A DNA stretch of 64,000 nucleotides from Bacteroidota bacterium (GCA_009908855.1 JAAAOM010000031.1:62001-126000); one strand, 5' to 3'; shown: positions 26,163-36,397, counted from the first letter of the stretch. A program made the numbers and translations. The notes: a model not told the origin generated them from the letters alone.

Positions 26163-26861
26163 TTAGAAATCGATTGCCCTGCCATCCCTGAAAAATCCGC
26201 CGGATGGGCCATTATCCGGCAAGGTAGCAGCATGGACAATGCCTTTGGCACCTTCAGGTATGGATCGACTGGCATTGGAACCACCCATATCGGTACGTAC
26301 CCATCCCGGACAAACCGAATTTACCAGTATATTTTTGTGACGCAGGTCAGCAGCCAGTTTGATGGTTAATACATTCATCCCGGCTTTGGAAACCGCATAT
26401 CCGGGAGTACCGCCTGTCATGCCGCTAATGGCTCCCGATCCGCTGCTTACATTTACAATGCGACCGTAATTTTTTTCTATCATAAACGGCAGCACAGCCT
26501 GTGCCATGCGCCAGGCAGCTATAAGATTGGTTTCTATTGTTTCTTTAACAGTGCTGAGATCGGCATTTACGGCATTTTGCCAGGTATCATAATTGATACC
26601 GGCATTGTTGACCAATACATCAAGTTTTCCGAATTTATTTTTTATATAATCGCAGACCGCGGATACACTTTTTTCGGATGTGACATCCAATGGGTGATAC
26701 CATACATTGTCAGGCTTTTCCAAATCCTTCAGGGCTATCATTCCCTTATCCTTATCACGACTGGTAAGTATAACCTGATAACCTTTTTCATACATTTGTT
26801 TAACCACTTCCAGTCCTAATCCTTTATTGGCGCCTGTTACCAGGGCAATTTTGTCATTCAT
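26163..26861 (-). CDS. Short-chain dehydrogenase/reductase
   Basis: The 232-residue classical SDR has the NAD(P)-binding glycine motif 'TGANKGLG' (about 8-15), 'NNAG', the catalytic Ser in 'VNVSSGSGAI', and Tyr/Lys in 'GYAVSKAG'. The Arg just after strand 2 ('ILTSRDKDKG') suggests NADP(H) preference. It resembles carbonyl-reductase-like SDRs, so it probably reduces a small aldehyde or ketone; the substrate is unknown. It appears single, separated by 212 bp from the next minus-strand gene. Confidence 0.92.
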   Translation of the reverse strand: MNDKIALVTGANKGLGLEVVKQMYEKGYQVILTSRDKDKGMIALKDLEKPDNVWYHPLDVTSEKSVSAVCDYIKNKFGKLDVLVNNAGINYDTWQNAVNADLSTVKETIETNLIAAWRMAQAVLPFMIEKNYGRIVNVSSGSGAISGMTGGTPGYAVSKAGMNVLTIKLAADLRHKNILVNSVCPGWVRTDMGGSNASRSIPEGAKGIVHAATLPDNGPSGGFFRDGRAIDF

Positions 26862-26980
26862 AATTCAATGTTCTTGTATTACTTGCATGAATAACATTTA
26901 CATGGAACCAAATGTTTGAACAAATAAGGAATGTTTACCTATTGCAACGTCATATCTAAAATGACGGTTCCCTTCGCTCA

Positions 26981-27019
26981 CCCCTGACCGCCTGCTTAGT
27001 TAAAGCGAGAGGTCAGGGG
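26981..27019. repeat. Imperfect hairpin between SDR and BASS genes
   Basis: A 9-bp perfect stem (26981-26989 with 27011-27019, arm CCCCTGACC) has a 21-base loop. No T-run follows on the minus strand, so it is more likely a dispersed palindrome than a terminator for the upstream minus-strand operon. Confidence 0.4.
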
Positions 27020-27073
27020 AGTGGGGGCTTTATATGTCAAGGCGTATGTGACATAAAACTACATTTATATCCA

Positions 27074-28018
27074 TCAGGCTTTTTCCCTCGACCAGTACGC
27101 GGCCACCGCCAATCCTGCTAAAATATGCCATATCCCCCACCAGGCTGCAATAAACACCATACCCCCAATGGCCATGTCCGATGGAAATATATTGGGATAA
27201 AATAATAATACAAGTGCCAGACCTGAATTCTGGATACCGGTTTCGATGGTAAGTGTTTTCCTTTCTTTGTGATTAACACGCCAATAACCTGAAAACAGAT
27301 AGCCGGTTGAAAAGGCCAGGAAGTTCTGTATCAGCACAATCAGAAATATGTATTTGATATACAGCACAAAATATTCGTAATTGTTGGCAAAGGCAAAAAC
27401 AACCATACCCATAAACGCCACAATAGAAACAATTTTAAAGGGTTGAATAATTCTTCTTGTTAGGTTGGGCATGCGATGATTAAAGATCATACCCAAAATG
27501 ACGGGAATACCCAATAGTAAAGCAACTGTCCTAAACATTTCATTTCCGTCAATTTCGAGTGCTCTAATCAGGGCTCCGGCTTTTGCATTATAAACATCAT
27601 TAAACACACCACCCCAAAAAGAAAAATTCAAAGGTGTAATAACAATCGCAAAAAGTGTTGAAAATGCTGTTAATGAAACGGATAAAGCTGAGTTTCCCTT
27701 TGCCAGTGAGGTGATGCAGTTTGAGATGTTCCCGCCCGGACAGGAAGCTACCAATATCATTCCCAATGCCATGGTGGGTGTTATAATATTTCTCAATAAT
27801 ATGGCAACAACGGTTGTTACCAGAGGGAGCAGCACAAACTGGGAAATGATACCTACTATTACTGGTTTGGGAAACTGCACAACCTGTTTAAAATCTTTCA
27901 TTTTAATTTCCAGGGCTACTCCAAACATAATTAAGGCCAGTGTTATGTTTAACACGTATAAGCTTTCCGTTGAAAAATTCAACTGTATTGTATCGAGTTC
28001 TTTTAATGTCTGTAACAT
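27074..28018 (-). CDS. Bile acid:sodium symporter (BASS) family transporter, copy 1
   Basis: The 314-residue inner-membrane protein has about nine to ten helices. It shows the BASS family features 'LVASCPGGNISNCITSLAKGN' (here 'CPGGNISN' as the Na+/substrate crossover region), an early 'MFGVALEIKMKDF' and a late 'ETGIQNSGLAL'. Family members take up bile acids, pantoate, pyruvate or other organic anions with Na+. The gene lies 62 bp downstream of the PlsC-ACP-AMP-ligase gene on the same strand, probably in one operon. A second BASS gene at 44222-45277 has the same kind of upstream neighbour. Confidence 0.92.
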   Translation of the reverse strand: MLQTLKELDTIQLNFSTESLYVLNITLALIMFGVALEIKMKDFKQVVQFPKPVIVGIISQFVLLPLVTTVVAILLRNIITPTMALGMILVASCPGGNISNCITSLAKGNSALSVSLTAFSTLFAIVITPLNFSFWGGVFNDVYNAKAGALIRALEIDGNEMFRTVALLLGIPVILGMIFNHRMPNLTRRIIQPFKIVSIVAFMGMVVFAFANNYEYFVLYIKYIFLIVLIQNFLAFSTGYLFSGYWRVNHKERKTLTIETGIQNSGLALVLLFYPNIFPSDMAIGGMVFIAAWWGIWHILAGLAVAAYWSREKA

Positions 28019-28080
28019 GGTTCATTAGTTTAATGATTAATCTTTTAGCTCATTTCCTGATGCCGGCCGGGTTTTACATT

Positions 28081-30720
28081 TTAAGATACCGTTTGTGTTA
28101 GCCTTTTATAATCAGTTTTACCTGTACCCAGCAGGGGAATATCTTTTACAGGTTGTATTTCATGCACGCGCATGATATTTGAAAACCCCTGGGATTTCAG
28201 GTAATTATTGGCTTGTTCAGCAGTCATTTTGATTTTGGTAAATACAATGATTTTTGGTTGTTCTCTTTGTTCATCACCCACAACAGCCAATACCTGTTCA
28301 TCAGGTGATCCGAATTTTTCAATCAGTGCATTTTCGATAGCCGGCAAGCTAATCATCTCACCGGCAATTTTAATAAAACGTTTTAACCTGCCGGTAATGA
28401 ATAAATCGCCATTTGTACCGATATAACCCAGATCACCCGTTTTGTAATAAGTCTTATCATTAATGGTTAAAAAGGGTGATGGGATATCCTTATTTAAATA
28501 CCCGTTAAAAATGCTGTACCCACGCACCACAATCATTCCTTCCTGTCCATTTGGCAAAGGCTTCTCTGATTCCGGATCAATGATCTGGTAGTACACCCCC
28601 GGAATAAATTCACCTACACTTTTCAAATCATTTGTTTCGGGTGAGGTAACCGATAATATGGGTGAACATTCGGTAATACCATATCCCTGCAGTAAAATAG
28701 CAACGTCTTTTGTTTTCTTTTTAAACCTATTGGCAATGGAAGGATGTAAACTTTCAGCCCCGGTAATGGCCAGGCGAACCGGGTTAAAATCTTCATCGGA
28801 TGAGACGTTCATGATCATATTTAAAAATGTAGGCGTGACTAATAATACAGATGATTTTGTGTGTGCCATAATCCTGGCAATTTCTTTCGAATCGGTCGGG
28901 TCTGGTGTATAGGCCACTTTCACCCCTGTGACCATTGGCATGATGGACAATACCGTAAAGCCAAAACTGTGGAAAGGGGGCAGGAATCCGAGCAAAATGT
29001 CAGTATTGTACACATCTACCTTCTTCAGCACACCCCAAAGGTTATACAGTATATTTTTATGGGTTAACGGAACCGCCTTTGGCTGACTTTCACTACCGGA
29101 TGTGAATAATATTACTGCTGTTTGATTGCCATTGGGGCCTTTATAAAATTTACCAGGCATCCATGATTTTAATAACGCTTTAATTTTCATACCCAACGAA
29201 ACGGTTTTGATTTCACGATCAAAAAAGAGGCAACGGTCTTTAAAACTTGTGGGTAATTGATTGGCTACTTTGTCAAAAAAGGCGGAAGCGGTGATTATTC
29301 TGCTAAGCCTTGCTGAGTCCATACAGCTTTGTAGCATTTTTGGCCCTACCGTCCAGTTCAGCATAACAGGAATTTTACCGGCCAGGTAGGTGGCCATAAT
29401 GAGTAAGGAAGTACTCTGCAACGCGGGTAGCATGATACCGACATGTTGATCTTTTACCTGTTTTTTAATCAATTCGGAAACCACGAAGGCTTTCAATAGA
29501 AAATCCCTGCGCGTTTGGCTTCCCATCATCTTATCATAAGCCAGCGGTAAATATTTTCGACTTGAACACATTTGTATGAAGTGATCGGGGATGGACCCTT
29601 CCGGATTCAGGGTGATTTGTTGCTTTTCTTCATTGGTTTGTGCCAGGGTTGATGGTTTTAATAATTCTTGTTCACCGGAATCACCCAGGGCGATCATGCA
29701 AAGATCCGCCACGGATTTAATTTTTGCATAATCGCCATTGAAAGAAATGCCAAATTCATTTTCAATGGCTGAAATAATAAACACCTGTGTAATTGAATCG
29801 ACATTCAGGTGCAACGATAAGTTCGATTTCAGCTGAATAAGTTCTTTATTCACACCTGTTTCCTTTGCAATGATATCCTTAACAATTTCTTGTACTTCGC
29901 GGGGTATGTCATTGGGGTTTATATCCTGTGCAGCCTCAACATCCTGCAGGGAGCCTTCGATATGATCGGGAAGTTTTCGTTTAAGTCCGGGCACATAAAA
30001 GAAATGCTTCAGATAATGAACTTCTTCTTCTCTCTGCTGATTATAATACCCTTCCAAAAAGGAATTGAATGCTGTTTTAGAAGCGACCGAATGCGTTCTG
30101 GCTTCCGTTGTAATATCAATAAATTCTATACTTACGTTTCGTTTTGGTACAAAAAAGACAAGATTGGCCAGGATATAAAACAGTCCTTTGAGCAGGTTTG
30201 AAAGGATGGGCGGAATTTCACCCGTCCAGGCTTTCGACCACATACTGCCCCAGAGTCCGCTTACCCGAACACCGATTATTTGTACATCGTTGGGTGAATT
30301 TTGTACAATACTGTAAGCGCCTGATTTATTAAATATTTTTTCAAATCCCTGCCCGGTTAATTGACCTGATGGGTAAATCAGAACATTTTGTCCTTTCCCA
30401 AGTATTTCCAGAGTACTGTCAGTCATTTTACCAATCACATGTTTGTCAACCTTGCCCGATTGCATATTGCCAACCGCAACGGCATTCAGTTTTCTAAACA
30501 GACGTTTAATGAGGGGGATATTTAATAATCTGGCTGATACAATGGGAACAAACCCCTGGTATTTAAACAACTGTGCGAACAATATCTGTGCATCAACATG
30601 TGCCTGATGATTGGGTAGAAATAATTTGGGTTTCCGGCTTCTTAGAAGGTCTTCACCGGTTATACTTACCCGGTAACGTGTGGCAAGTATTAGTCTGTAT
30701 AAAGCGGCCATTGTTTTCAT
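28081..30720 (-). CDS. PlsC acyltransferase - acyl carrier - AMP-dependent acyl ligase fusion
   Basis: The protein has 879 residues. Residues about 1-215 form a PlsC-type acyltransferase with the HX4D motif (His38 to Asp43 in 'NHQAHVD') and 'LIYPSGQLTG'. Residues about 275-345 are an acyl carrier domain with the attachment serine in 'LNVDSI' (Ser309 by count). Residues about 375-875 are an ANL ligase: 'LFTSGSESQPKAVPLT', 'YGITECSP', 'YYKTGDLGYI', 'KRFIKIAGEMISLPAIE' and the C-terminal Lys in 'GTGKTDYK'. E. coli Aas joins the first and last parts and recycles lysophospholipid, but has no internal carrier. Here acyl chains could be activated, loaded on the internal carrier and transferred by one protein. 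A membrane-associated location is likely. Confidence 0.9.
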   Translation of the reverse strand: MKTMAALYRLILATRYRVSITGEDLLRSRKPKLFLPNHQAHVDAQILFAQLFKYQGFVPIVSARLLNIPLIKRLFRKLNAVAVGNMQSGKVDKHVIGKMTDSTLEILGKGQNVLIYPSGQLTGQGFEKIFNKSGAYSIVQNSPNDVQIIGVRVSGLWGSMWSKAWTGEIPPILSNLLKGLFYILANLVFFVPKRNVSIEFIDITTEARTHSVASKTAFNSFLEGYYNQQREEEVHYLKHFFYVPGLKRKLPDHIEGSLQDVEAAQDINPNDIPREVQEIVKDIIAKETGVNKELIQLKSNLSLHLNVDSITQVFIISAIENEFGISFNGDYAKIKSVADLCMIALGDSGEQELLKPSTLAQTNEEKQQITLNPEGSIPDHFIQMCSSRKYLPLAYDKMMGSQTRRDFLLKAFVVSELIKKQVKDQHVGIMLPALQSTSLLIMATYLAGKIPVMLNWTVGPKMLQSCMDSARLSRIITASAFFDKVANQLPTSFKDRCLFFDREIKTVSLGMKIKALLKSWMPGKFYKGPNGNQTAVILFTSGSESQPKAVPLTHKNILYNLWGVLKKVDVYNTDILLGFLPPFHSFGFTVLSIMPMVTGVKVAYTPDPTDSKEIARIMAHTKSSVLLVTPTFLNMIMNVSSDEDFNPVRLAITGAESLHPSIANRFKKKTKDVAILLQGYGITECSPILSVTSPETNDLKSVGEFIPGVYYQIIDPESEKPLPNGQEGMIVVRGYSIFNGYLNKDIPSPFLTINDKTYYKTGDLGYIGTNGDLFITGRLKRFIKIAGEMISLPAIENALIEKFGSPDEQVLAVVGDEQREQPKIIVFTKIKMTAEQANNYLKSQGFSNIMRVHEIQPVKDIPLLGTGKTDYKRLTQTVS

Positions 30721-31242
30721 AATCTAACATTTTTTTATATTTTTAATCAAAGTAAAAACAGAAACGAGCCTGATAAAAATGGTATACCGGGTATGCTGGC
30801 CAATTTTTTGCAAAAATTGCAAATTGAAATATAAGGGTGCTATAATGTAGCAATGCATTTGCAATAAATGCAATAAAGACTTTTATGTCTTATTTATTAT
30901 GAGAGATATTATACGGCCAAATCGGATTTATTGCTATATTTTATTCCTCAGCATAGGCATAAGAAAAAAGGTTAAGACAGTATAGAACGATTAAACCATG
31001 CAATATTACAATTACATAATATCAGTTCATCATATTAAGTTTTAATCGGTTACAGGCTGACAATTATAACAATTATGTATGTAAGAATCCCCTTAATTAG
31101 AACAAAGAAAAATAGTTCTCGTAAACCAGAACAAGGAAACCAAATATATACACCCTGAAACAAAATTGAATGATCTAATAAAATATGGGACAAGATTTAC
31201 CCATTAATTTCATAAGTTTATGTTTTTCAAATCTGATAATCA
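30721..31242. other. Intergenic region upstream of the Reg_prop sensor kinase
   Basis: The AT-rich spacer of 522 bp between divergent genes holds no credible open frame. Around 30810-30885 there are several short TTGCAA/TGCAAT words (an imperfect repeated pattern), which could be regulator sites, but no clear operator or promoter pair was resolved. Confidence 0.45.
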
Positions 31243-34200
31243 ATGAAACATGACCAGGCTTTCAGGAATTGGTATTATTTGCTTTTTGTTGTGACTTTTG
31301 TGATACAAATAACGTCATGCGCGCAAAATCAAGACAAGGATTTATCAGCGTCTAAGGAAACCAAAGAAAAAAATTATACGCATCCTCTCATTTATACACC
31401 CGGCACCGATACAGTGGCATTGCCCATGGTTATATCACTCAAAACATGTCCTAAACCACGATATGTTGATATACCAGAGAAGCCAGGGGGATTTTACACA
31501 GTGCATCATGCGGAGGGGAATGAAGAAAAGATTGATCTAAAGCCACCCGAAACAATTTCGTTACCGATAGTTACTACGCCATTACCTTTAAATAGTGATA
31601 AAGTGGAAATTGACCAATCTGCTGCAGGCACTGGCTTTTTCTCTACGTATACCAGCGATGATGGCCTTGCTCTTGACGCAATCGTCTGCGGCTTAAAAGA
31701 TCAAAGCGGGAATCTTTGGTTTGGAACGTATGGTGGTGGTGTTTCTCGTTACGACGGTAAATCCTTTACGAATTTCACCACCGCACAAGGGCTTGCTAAT
31801 AACAATGTCAGATCAATCATGCAAGACAAAAGCGGGAACCTGTGGTTCGGAACCTATGGTGGTGGCGTGTCACGTTATGATGGGAAATACTTTTTGAACT
31901 TTACAACCGCACAGGGGCTCGCTAATAATATAGTCCTGTCGATCACGGAGGATCAAAACGGAAATCTCTGGTTTGGAACGCATGGAGGCGGCGTATCTCG
32001 TTATGATGGGAAATCCTTTACGACTTATACCACCTCACAAGGGCTTGCGAACAACCAGGTCAGGTCAATCACAGAAGATCAAAACGGAAACCTTTGGTTT
32101 GGAACTTTTGGTGGAGGTGCCTCCAGGTATGACGGAAATACCTTTACCAATTTTACCACCTCACAGGGGCTTGCAAATAATCATGTGGTGTCAATCACCG
32201 AAGATCAAAACGGAAATCTCTGGTTTGGAACGCATGGCGGTGGTGTATCTCGTTATGATGGGAAATCCTTTATGAATTTCACCACTGCACAAGGGCTTGC
32301 CAATAATTATGTTTTGTCCACCGGGAAAGATCAAAACGGAAACCTGTGGTTTGGAACCTCTGGCGGTGGTGTGACTCGTTTTGACGGGAAAGTCTTTACG
32401 AACTTTACCACTTCACAGGGGCTTGCTAATAATAATGTCAGGTCAATCACGGAAGACCAAAGCGGAAACCTCTGGTTTGGAACTTTTGGCGGTGGCGTGT
32501 CTTGTTATGGTGGAAAATCCTTTATCAACTTTACTACCTCACAGGGGCTTGCTAATAATATTGTCGTATCTATCGCGGAAGATCAAAACGGAAACCTTTG
32601 GTTTGGAACATTTGGCGGTGGCGTGTCTCGTTATAATGGTTATTCCTTCACGAATTTTACTATCTCACAGGGACTTGCCAATAATAGGGTATTGGCCATT
32701 ACGGAAGACCAAAGCGGAAACCTTTGGTTTGGAACTTCAGGTGGAGGCGTGTCTCGTTTTGATGGTAAATCCTTTACGAACTTTACCACCTTACAGGGGC
32801 TTGCTGATAATAAAATCAGGTCAATCACGGAAGATCAAAACGGAAACATCTGGTTTGGAACTTCTGGTGGTGGGGTGTCTCGTTTTGATGGTAAATCCTT
32901 TACGAATTATACCACCTCACAGGGGCTGGCTAGTAATCATATTTGGTCAATCACCGAAGATCAAAATGGGAACCTTTGGTTTGGAACGTATGGCGGCGAC
33001 GTGTCACGTTATGATGGGAAATCATTTACAAATTTCACCACCGCACAAGGGCTTGCAAATAAAATAGTCTTGTCAATTACCGAAGATCAAAACGGAAACC
33101 TCTGGTTTGGAACGTATGGCGGTGGCGTATCCCGTTATGACGGGGAATCTTTTGTGAATTTTACTACCCAGGATGGTTTGGTTGATAACCATGTTACACA
33201 AATACTCATTTACCAAGATAAAATCTTCATAGGTAGCAACTTAGGTTTATCTACCCTTTTATATTTTAAACCAAAGTCAGCCCAATCAAATAATAAAAGT
33301 CATATAATGCCTCAGAATGATATGCCTAACAGCGAATTAAATAAATACACTCCTGTTTTTGAGACATACAATTCTGCTACAGGCTATCCCGTGAAAGATG
33401 TAAATTCTAATGGCTTACATCTCGACAATAAAGGAATTATTTGGGCAGCAACCGGCAGTGACAAAACATCACTTGTACGTTTAGACTATGATGCCATTCT
33501 CAAAAACGAAAGCCCTCCAAAAGTTATTTTACAGAACTTAAAAGTCAATAATCAAAATATATGTTGGTATAACCTGGCAGGAAGATCAAAACCCAAAGTC
33601 CTAAGTTCCGGATCACATGATTCTATAAATTTAGGATTTGATTCTTTGAGCTTGCAATTCGAGTCTTCAAAAGCAGACAGCCTGGCAATTATCAACGAAG
33701 AAAACATCACCTTTGGCAAACCTCTGAATGAAGCCTTGCGCGATACCATGCGCCAAAAATTTGGCGATATAAAATTCGGTGGAATTACCCGTTTTTATCC
33801 ATTGCCCAAGGATCTTATTTTACCTTACAAGCATAATCATGTTACTTTTGAGTTTGCCGCTGTGGCACCTGCACGGCCTTTTCTTGTCAAATATCAGTAC
33901 ATGCTGGAAGGCTACGATAATGGATGGAGTCCTGTAACCAATAAATCATCGGCAAGCTACGGTAATATAGATCAAGGAACTTATACCTTTAAACTGAAAG
34001 CCTGTAGTCCGGATGGTATATGGAGTGAACCTGTTGTCTATACTTTCAGCGTTTTACCTCCCTGGTGGCGTAGCTGGTGGATGTATTCAATTTATGCTAT
34101 TGTCTTTATTGGCACAATATACCTTCTTTACCGCTGGCGGGTAACAAAACTGAAAAAGGAAAAAGAAACTCTGGAACTAACAGTAAAAGAAAGGACGATA

Positions 34201-35079
34201 GAAGTAGTAAAACAAAAGGCTGAAATAGAACATAAAAACGAAGTGTTATATGCGAGAGAAGAAGAGCTGCAAGCTGCTAATAAAGAATTAAGAGCAAAAA
34301 ACAAGGAACTAATTGATAAAAATGAAATCATAAACCTGAAAAATGCAGAATTAAAAGATAGTCAGGAAAAATTACAAAAACTAAATACCGACAAAGACCA
34401 TTTTATCCAAATGCTCGCACACGATCTAAGAAGTCCGTTTAATATGATACTGGGCTTTTTAAATTTATTAACAATGAATATTCACAAATACGATATTGGA
34501 ACAATTGAAAAACAAATTATTTTAATTAATAGTACCGCTAAGAACACTTTTGGTTTATTGGAAGACATATTAACTTGGGTAAGAGCTAATTCAGGTAAAA
34601 TAGCTTTTGAGCCGCAAAAATTAAATTTTTCAACAATTTGCAACGAACTTATTGAAAGGTTGAAGCTAACTGCAGGTACAAAAGAAATAAAAATCAATTA
34701 TTCTTCAGCTCAAGAAATTCACTTTTTTGCTGATAAAAACATGATAATGACTATTTTAAGAAACCTGATTTCTAATTCAATAAAATTCACTCATAAAAAT
34801 GGCAGGATTGATGTTTATGCTGAGCAAAACCCTTCAAATATTACAATAACTGTTTCAGACAACGGTATTGGAATAGAACCTGAAATATTAAATAAACTTT
34901 TTGATATTTCGCAAAAAATTACAACAGATGGAACAGCCAATGAAAAAGGAACAGGCTTGGGTTTATTGCTTTGCAAAGAATTTGTAGAAAGACATAATGG
35001 CAAAATTTGGGTAGAAAGTGAAATAGGAAATGGTTCCGCATTTAGCTTTACAATTCCTGGCAAACCAGAAAATGAATGA
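31243..35079 (+). CDS. Sensor histidine kinase with Reg_prop propeller and Y_Y_Y domain
   Basis: The protein has 1278 residues. An N-terminal hydrophobic segment ends in the lipobox-like 'VIQITSC'. Then come twelve 42-residue propeller repeats (about 157-660, 'NLWFGTYGGGVSRYDGKSF' type), a Y_Y_Y beta-sandwich (about 860-950), a membrane helix ('WWMYSIYAIVFIGTIYLLY'), a long coiled coil, HisKA with phospho-acceptor His1060 ('LAHDLRSPF'), and HATPase with 'NLISNSIKFTH', 'DNGIGIEPE' and 'GTGLGLLL'. This is the periplasmic layout of Bacteroidota hybrid two-component systems, which often sense oligosaccharides, but the receiver and AraC domains are missing, so a separate response regulator is needed. 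None is encoded next to it. Confidence 0.94.
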   Translation: MKHDQAFRNWYYLLFVVTFVIQITSCAQNQDKDLSASKETKEKNYTHPLIYTPGTDTVALPMVISLKTCPKPRYVDIPEKPGGFYTVHHAEGNEEKIDLKPPETISLPIVTTPLPLNSDKVEIDQSAAGTGFFSTYTSDDGLALDAIVCGLKDQSGNLWFGTYGGGVSRYDGKSFTNFTTAQGLANNNVRSIMQDKSGNLWFGTYGGGVSRYDGKYFLNFTTAQGLANNIVLSITEDQNGNLWFGTHGGGVSRYDGKSFTTYTTSQGLANNQVRSITEDQNGNLWFGTFGGGASRYDGNTFTNFTTSQGLANNHVVSITEDQNGNLWFGTHGGGVSRYDGKSFMNFTTAQGLANNYVLSTGKDQNGNLWFGTSGGGVTRFDGKVFTNFTTSQGLANNNVRSITEDQSGNLWFGTFGGGVSCYGGKSFINFTTSQGLANNIVVSIAEDQNGNLWFGTFGGGVSRYNGYSFTNFTISQGLANNRVLAITEDQSGNLWFGTSGGGVSRFDGKSFTNFTTLQGLADNKIRSITEDQNGNIWFGTSGGGVSRFDGKSFTNYTTSQGLASNHIWSITEDQNGNLWFGTYGGDVSRYDGKSFTNFTTAQGLANKIVLSITEDQNGNLWFGTYGGGVSRYDGESFVNFTTQDGLVDNHVTQILIYQDKIFIGSNLGLSTLLYFKPKSAQSNNKSHIMPQNDMPNSELNKYTPVFETYNSATGYPVKDVNSNGLHLDNKGIIWAATGSDKTSLVRLDYDAILKNESPPKVILQNLKVNNQNICWYNLAGRSKPKVLSSGSHDSINLGFDSLSLQFESSKADSLAIINEENITFGKPLNEALRDTMRQKFGDIKFGGITRFYPLPKDLILPYKHNHVTFEFAAVAPARPFLVKYQYMLEGYDNGWSPVTNKSSASYGNIDQGTYTFKLKACSPDGIWSEPVVYTFSVLPPWWRSWWMYSIYAIVFIGTIYLLYRWRVTKLKKEKETLELTVKERTIEVVKQKAEIEHKNEVLYAREEELQAANKELRAKNKELIDKNEIINLKNAELKDSQEKLQKLNTDKDHFIQMLAHDLRSPFNMILGFLNLLTMNIHKYDIGTIEKQIILINSTAKNTFGLLEDILTWVRANSGKIAFEPQKLNFSTICNELIERLKLTAGTKEIKINYSSAQEIHFFADKNMIMTILRNLISNSIKFTHKNGRIDVYAEQNPSNITITVSDNGIGIEPEILNKLFDISQKITTDGTANEKGTGLGLLLCKEFVERHNGKIWVESEIGNGSAFSFTIPGKPENE
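31711..33222 (+). repeat. Twelve tandem 126-bp in-frame repeats in the propeller
   Basis: Twelve consecutive units of exactly 126 bp each encode 42 residues starting at N-L-W-F-G-T. Units are highly similar at the DNA level (for example GAAGATCAAAACGGAAACCT recurs), with variation concentrated at a few positions. The regular length and similarity point to recent expansion or ongoing homogenisation. Confidence 0.93.
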
Positions 35080-35316
35080 ATACGCAGGAATTATAGCTTT
35101 AATTAAAGAAAATACTTGCTTACCCTGGTAAATATTAGTTCGTATTAAAATTTTCATAGATGGGATATGGTCTGTGAACTAAAAAGAGCATAATTTATAA
35201 ATGAATCCATTGAAGGAATGACATACGAATTAACAGTTTGATTACATATTATTAGGTTTGCATGATAATAACTACGTGCGCATTTTAATTTTTACGTGTG
35301 GGTTTATGATAATTAT

Positions 35317-36252
35317 ATGGTGAATAAAAACAAACAGAAAAACTTATGGCTGATAACAGGTTTTGTACTATTATGGAATTCGGGATTTATAGGAGCTGAA
35401 TTTGGACTGCCTTTTACCGGTGCATTTACTTTGTTGTTCTATCGCTACCTGGCTTTATCGCTGCTTATTTTTATTTACTTATCGGTAAGGAATCAGTTTT
35501 ATTGGGTTGGATGGCGTATTGCCTGGCCACAAATGATAATTGGTGTACTTGCACACGGGGTTTGGTTGTCGTGTGTACTTATCGCAATTGATTATGGTGT
35601 GCCTGCAGGTATTGTGGCCCTGGTTGTTGCACTTCAGCCGTTAGCTACAGGTGCATTGTCCGGTTTAGTGGCCGGCGAACCTACACCGTTGAACCGTTGG
35701 TTGGGGTTGCTGATCGGATTTTCAGGCGTGGCTGTTCCGGTGATAATTCGTGTCAATTTTAAGGATCCGTCTGAAGTTTTTGCCTGGTTAATTCCGCTGG
35801 GTTCGGTTATTGCCATCACAGCGGCCAGTCTCTTTCAACGAAAAATTAACCTGAATATAGAAAATCAGCGCATTCCGGTAAGCCTCTCCCTTTTTTATCA
35901 AAGCACGGCCACAACTATTGCCATGGCAGTACCGGCATTAATCATTGAGGAATTATATATTGAATGGAATATGACTTTTATTGTGGCATTGGCCTGGCTT
36001 ATTGTAGGTGTTTCGCTTGGGGCTTACGCGCTTATGTGGATATTGATTGACCGTATTGATGCTACCAAAGTGGCATCCCTGTTTTATCTGGGACCACCGG
36101 TTACCATGTTTATGGCATGGATGGCCTTCGGCGATCAGGTACAGCTAATTGATTTGACCGGGGTTGTCCTTGTATTTCTCGGAGTTCTCCTTACTTATTT
36201 TAATAACTCCCACTGGCGTGCTTTTACAAAAAGATTGAAAAAGGTAAGATAA
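35317..36252 (+). CDS. EamA/DMT-family transporter
   Basis: The 311-residue inner-membrane protein has ten predicted helices in two EamA halves, each with the family pattern ('GFVLLWNSGFIGAEFGLPF' at the start, 'PLATGALSGLVAGEP' in half one, 'LIVGVSLGAYALMWILIDR' and 'LFYLGPPVTMFMAW' in half two). I chose ATG 35317; a GTG 21 bp upstream is in frame. The family exports metabolites such as amino acids, but the substrate cannot be told. The gene is single: 237 bp follow the kinase before it, and a repeat A copy follows it. Confidence 0.9.
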   Translation: MVNKNKQKNLWLITGFVLLWNSGFIGAEFGLPFTGAFTLLFYRYLALSLLIFIYLSVRNQFYWVGWRIAWPQMIIGVLAHGVWLSCVLIAIDYGVPAGIVALVVALQPLATGALSGLVAGEPTPLNRWLGLLIGFSGVAVPVIIRVNFKDPSEVFAWLIPLGSVIAITAASLFQRKINLNIENQRIPVSLSLFYQSTATTIAMAVPALIIEELYIEWNMTFIVALAWLIVGVSLGAYALMWILIDRIDATKVASLFYLGPPVTMFMAWMAFGDQVQLIDLTGVVLVFLGVLLTYFNNSHWRAFTKRLKKVR

Positions 36253-36257
36253 AATTT

Positions 36258-36397
36258 AATGAGTATCAGATTATTGACCTATATAATTAAAAACTAAAAA
36301 TGAACACCACAAATTCCGCTCTTCAGAGAGGGTTAGGGGTGTGTTATTATAAAAACCTGTTCATTTTTTAGTTTTTGGGTACAAAATTCGATACCCA
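36258..36397 (-). repeat. Dispersed palindromic repeat A, copy 3 (inverted, diverged)
   Basis: The roughly 140-bp element is the reverse complement of copies 1 and 2, with about the same ends (ATTCGATACCCAT at the right, GAGTATCAGATTATTGACCT at the left) and the central GAGGG/CCTCT-type hairpin. It carries scattered substitutions. It lies just after the EamA gene and before the aminotransferase gene. Confidence 0.78.

Noticed and set aside
31973-33067. Long open frames of 100 and 228 codons in a second frame of the propeller region
   Set aside because: They are produced by the 126-bp in-frame repeats of the sensor kinase and have no domain or start signal.
31711-33222. Tandem repeats that might be taken for a CRISPR array
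   Set aside because: The units are 126 bp, contiguous and coding, without separate spacers, and no cas gene is near.
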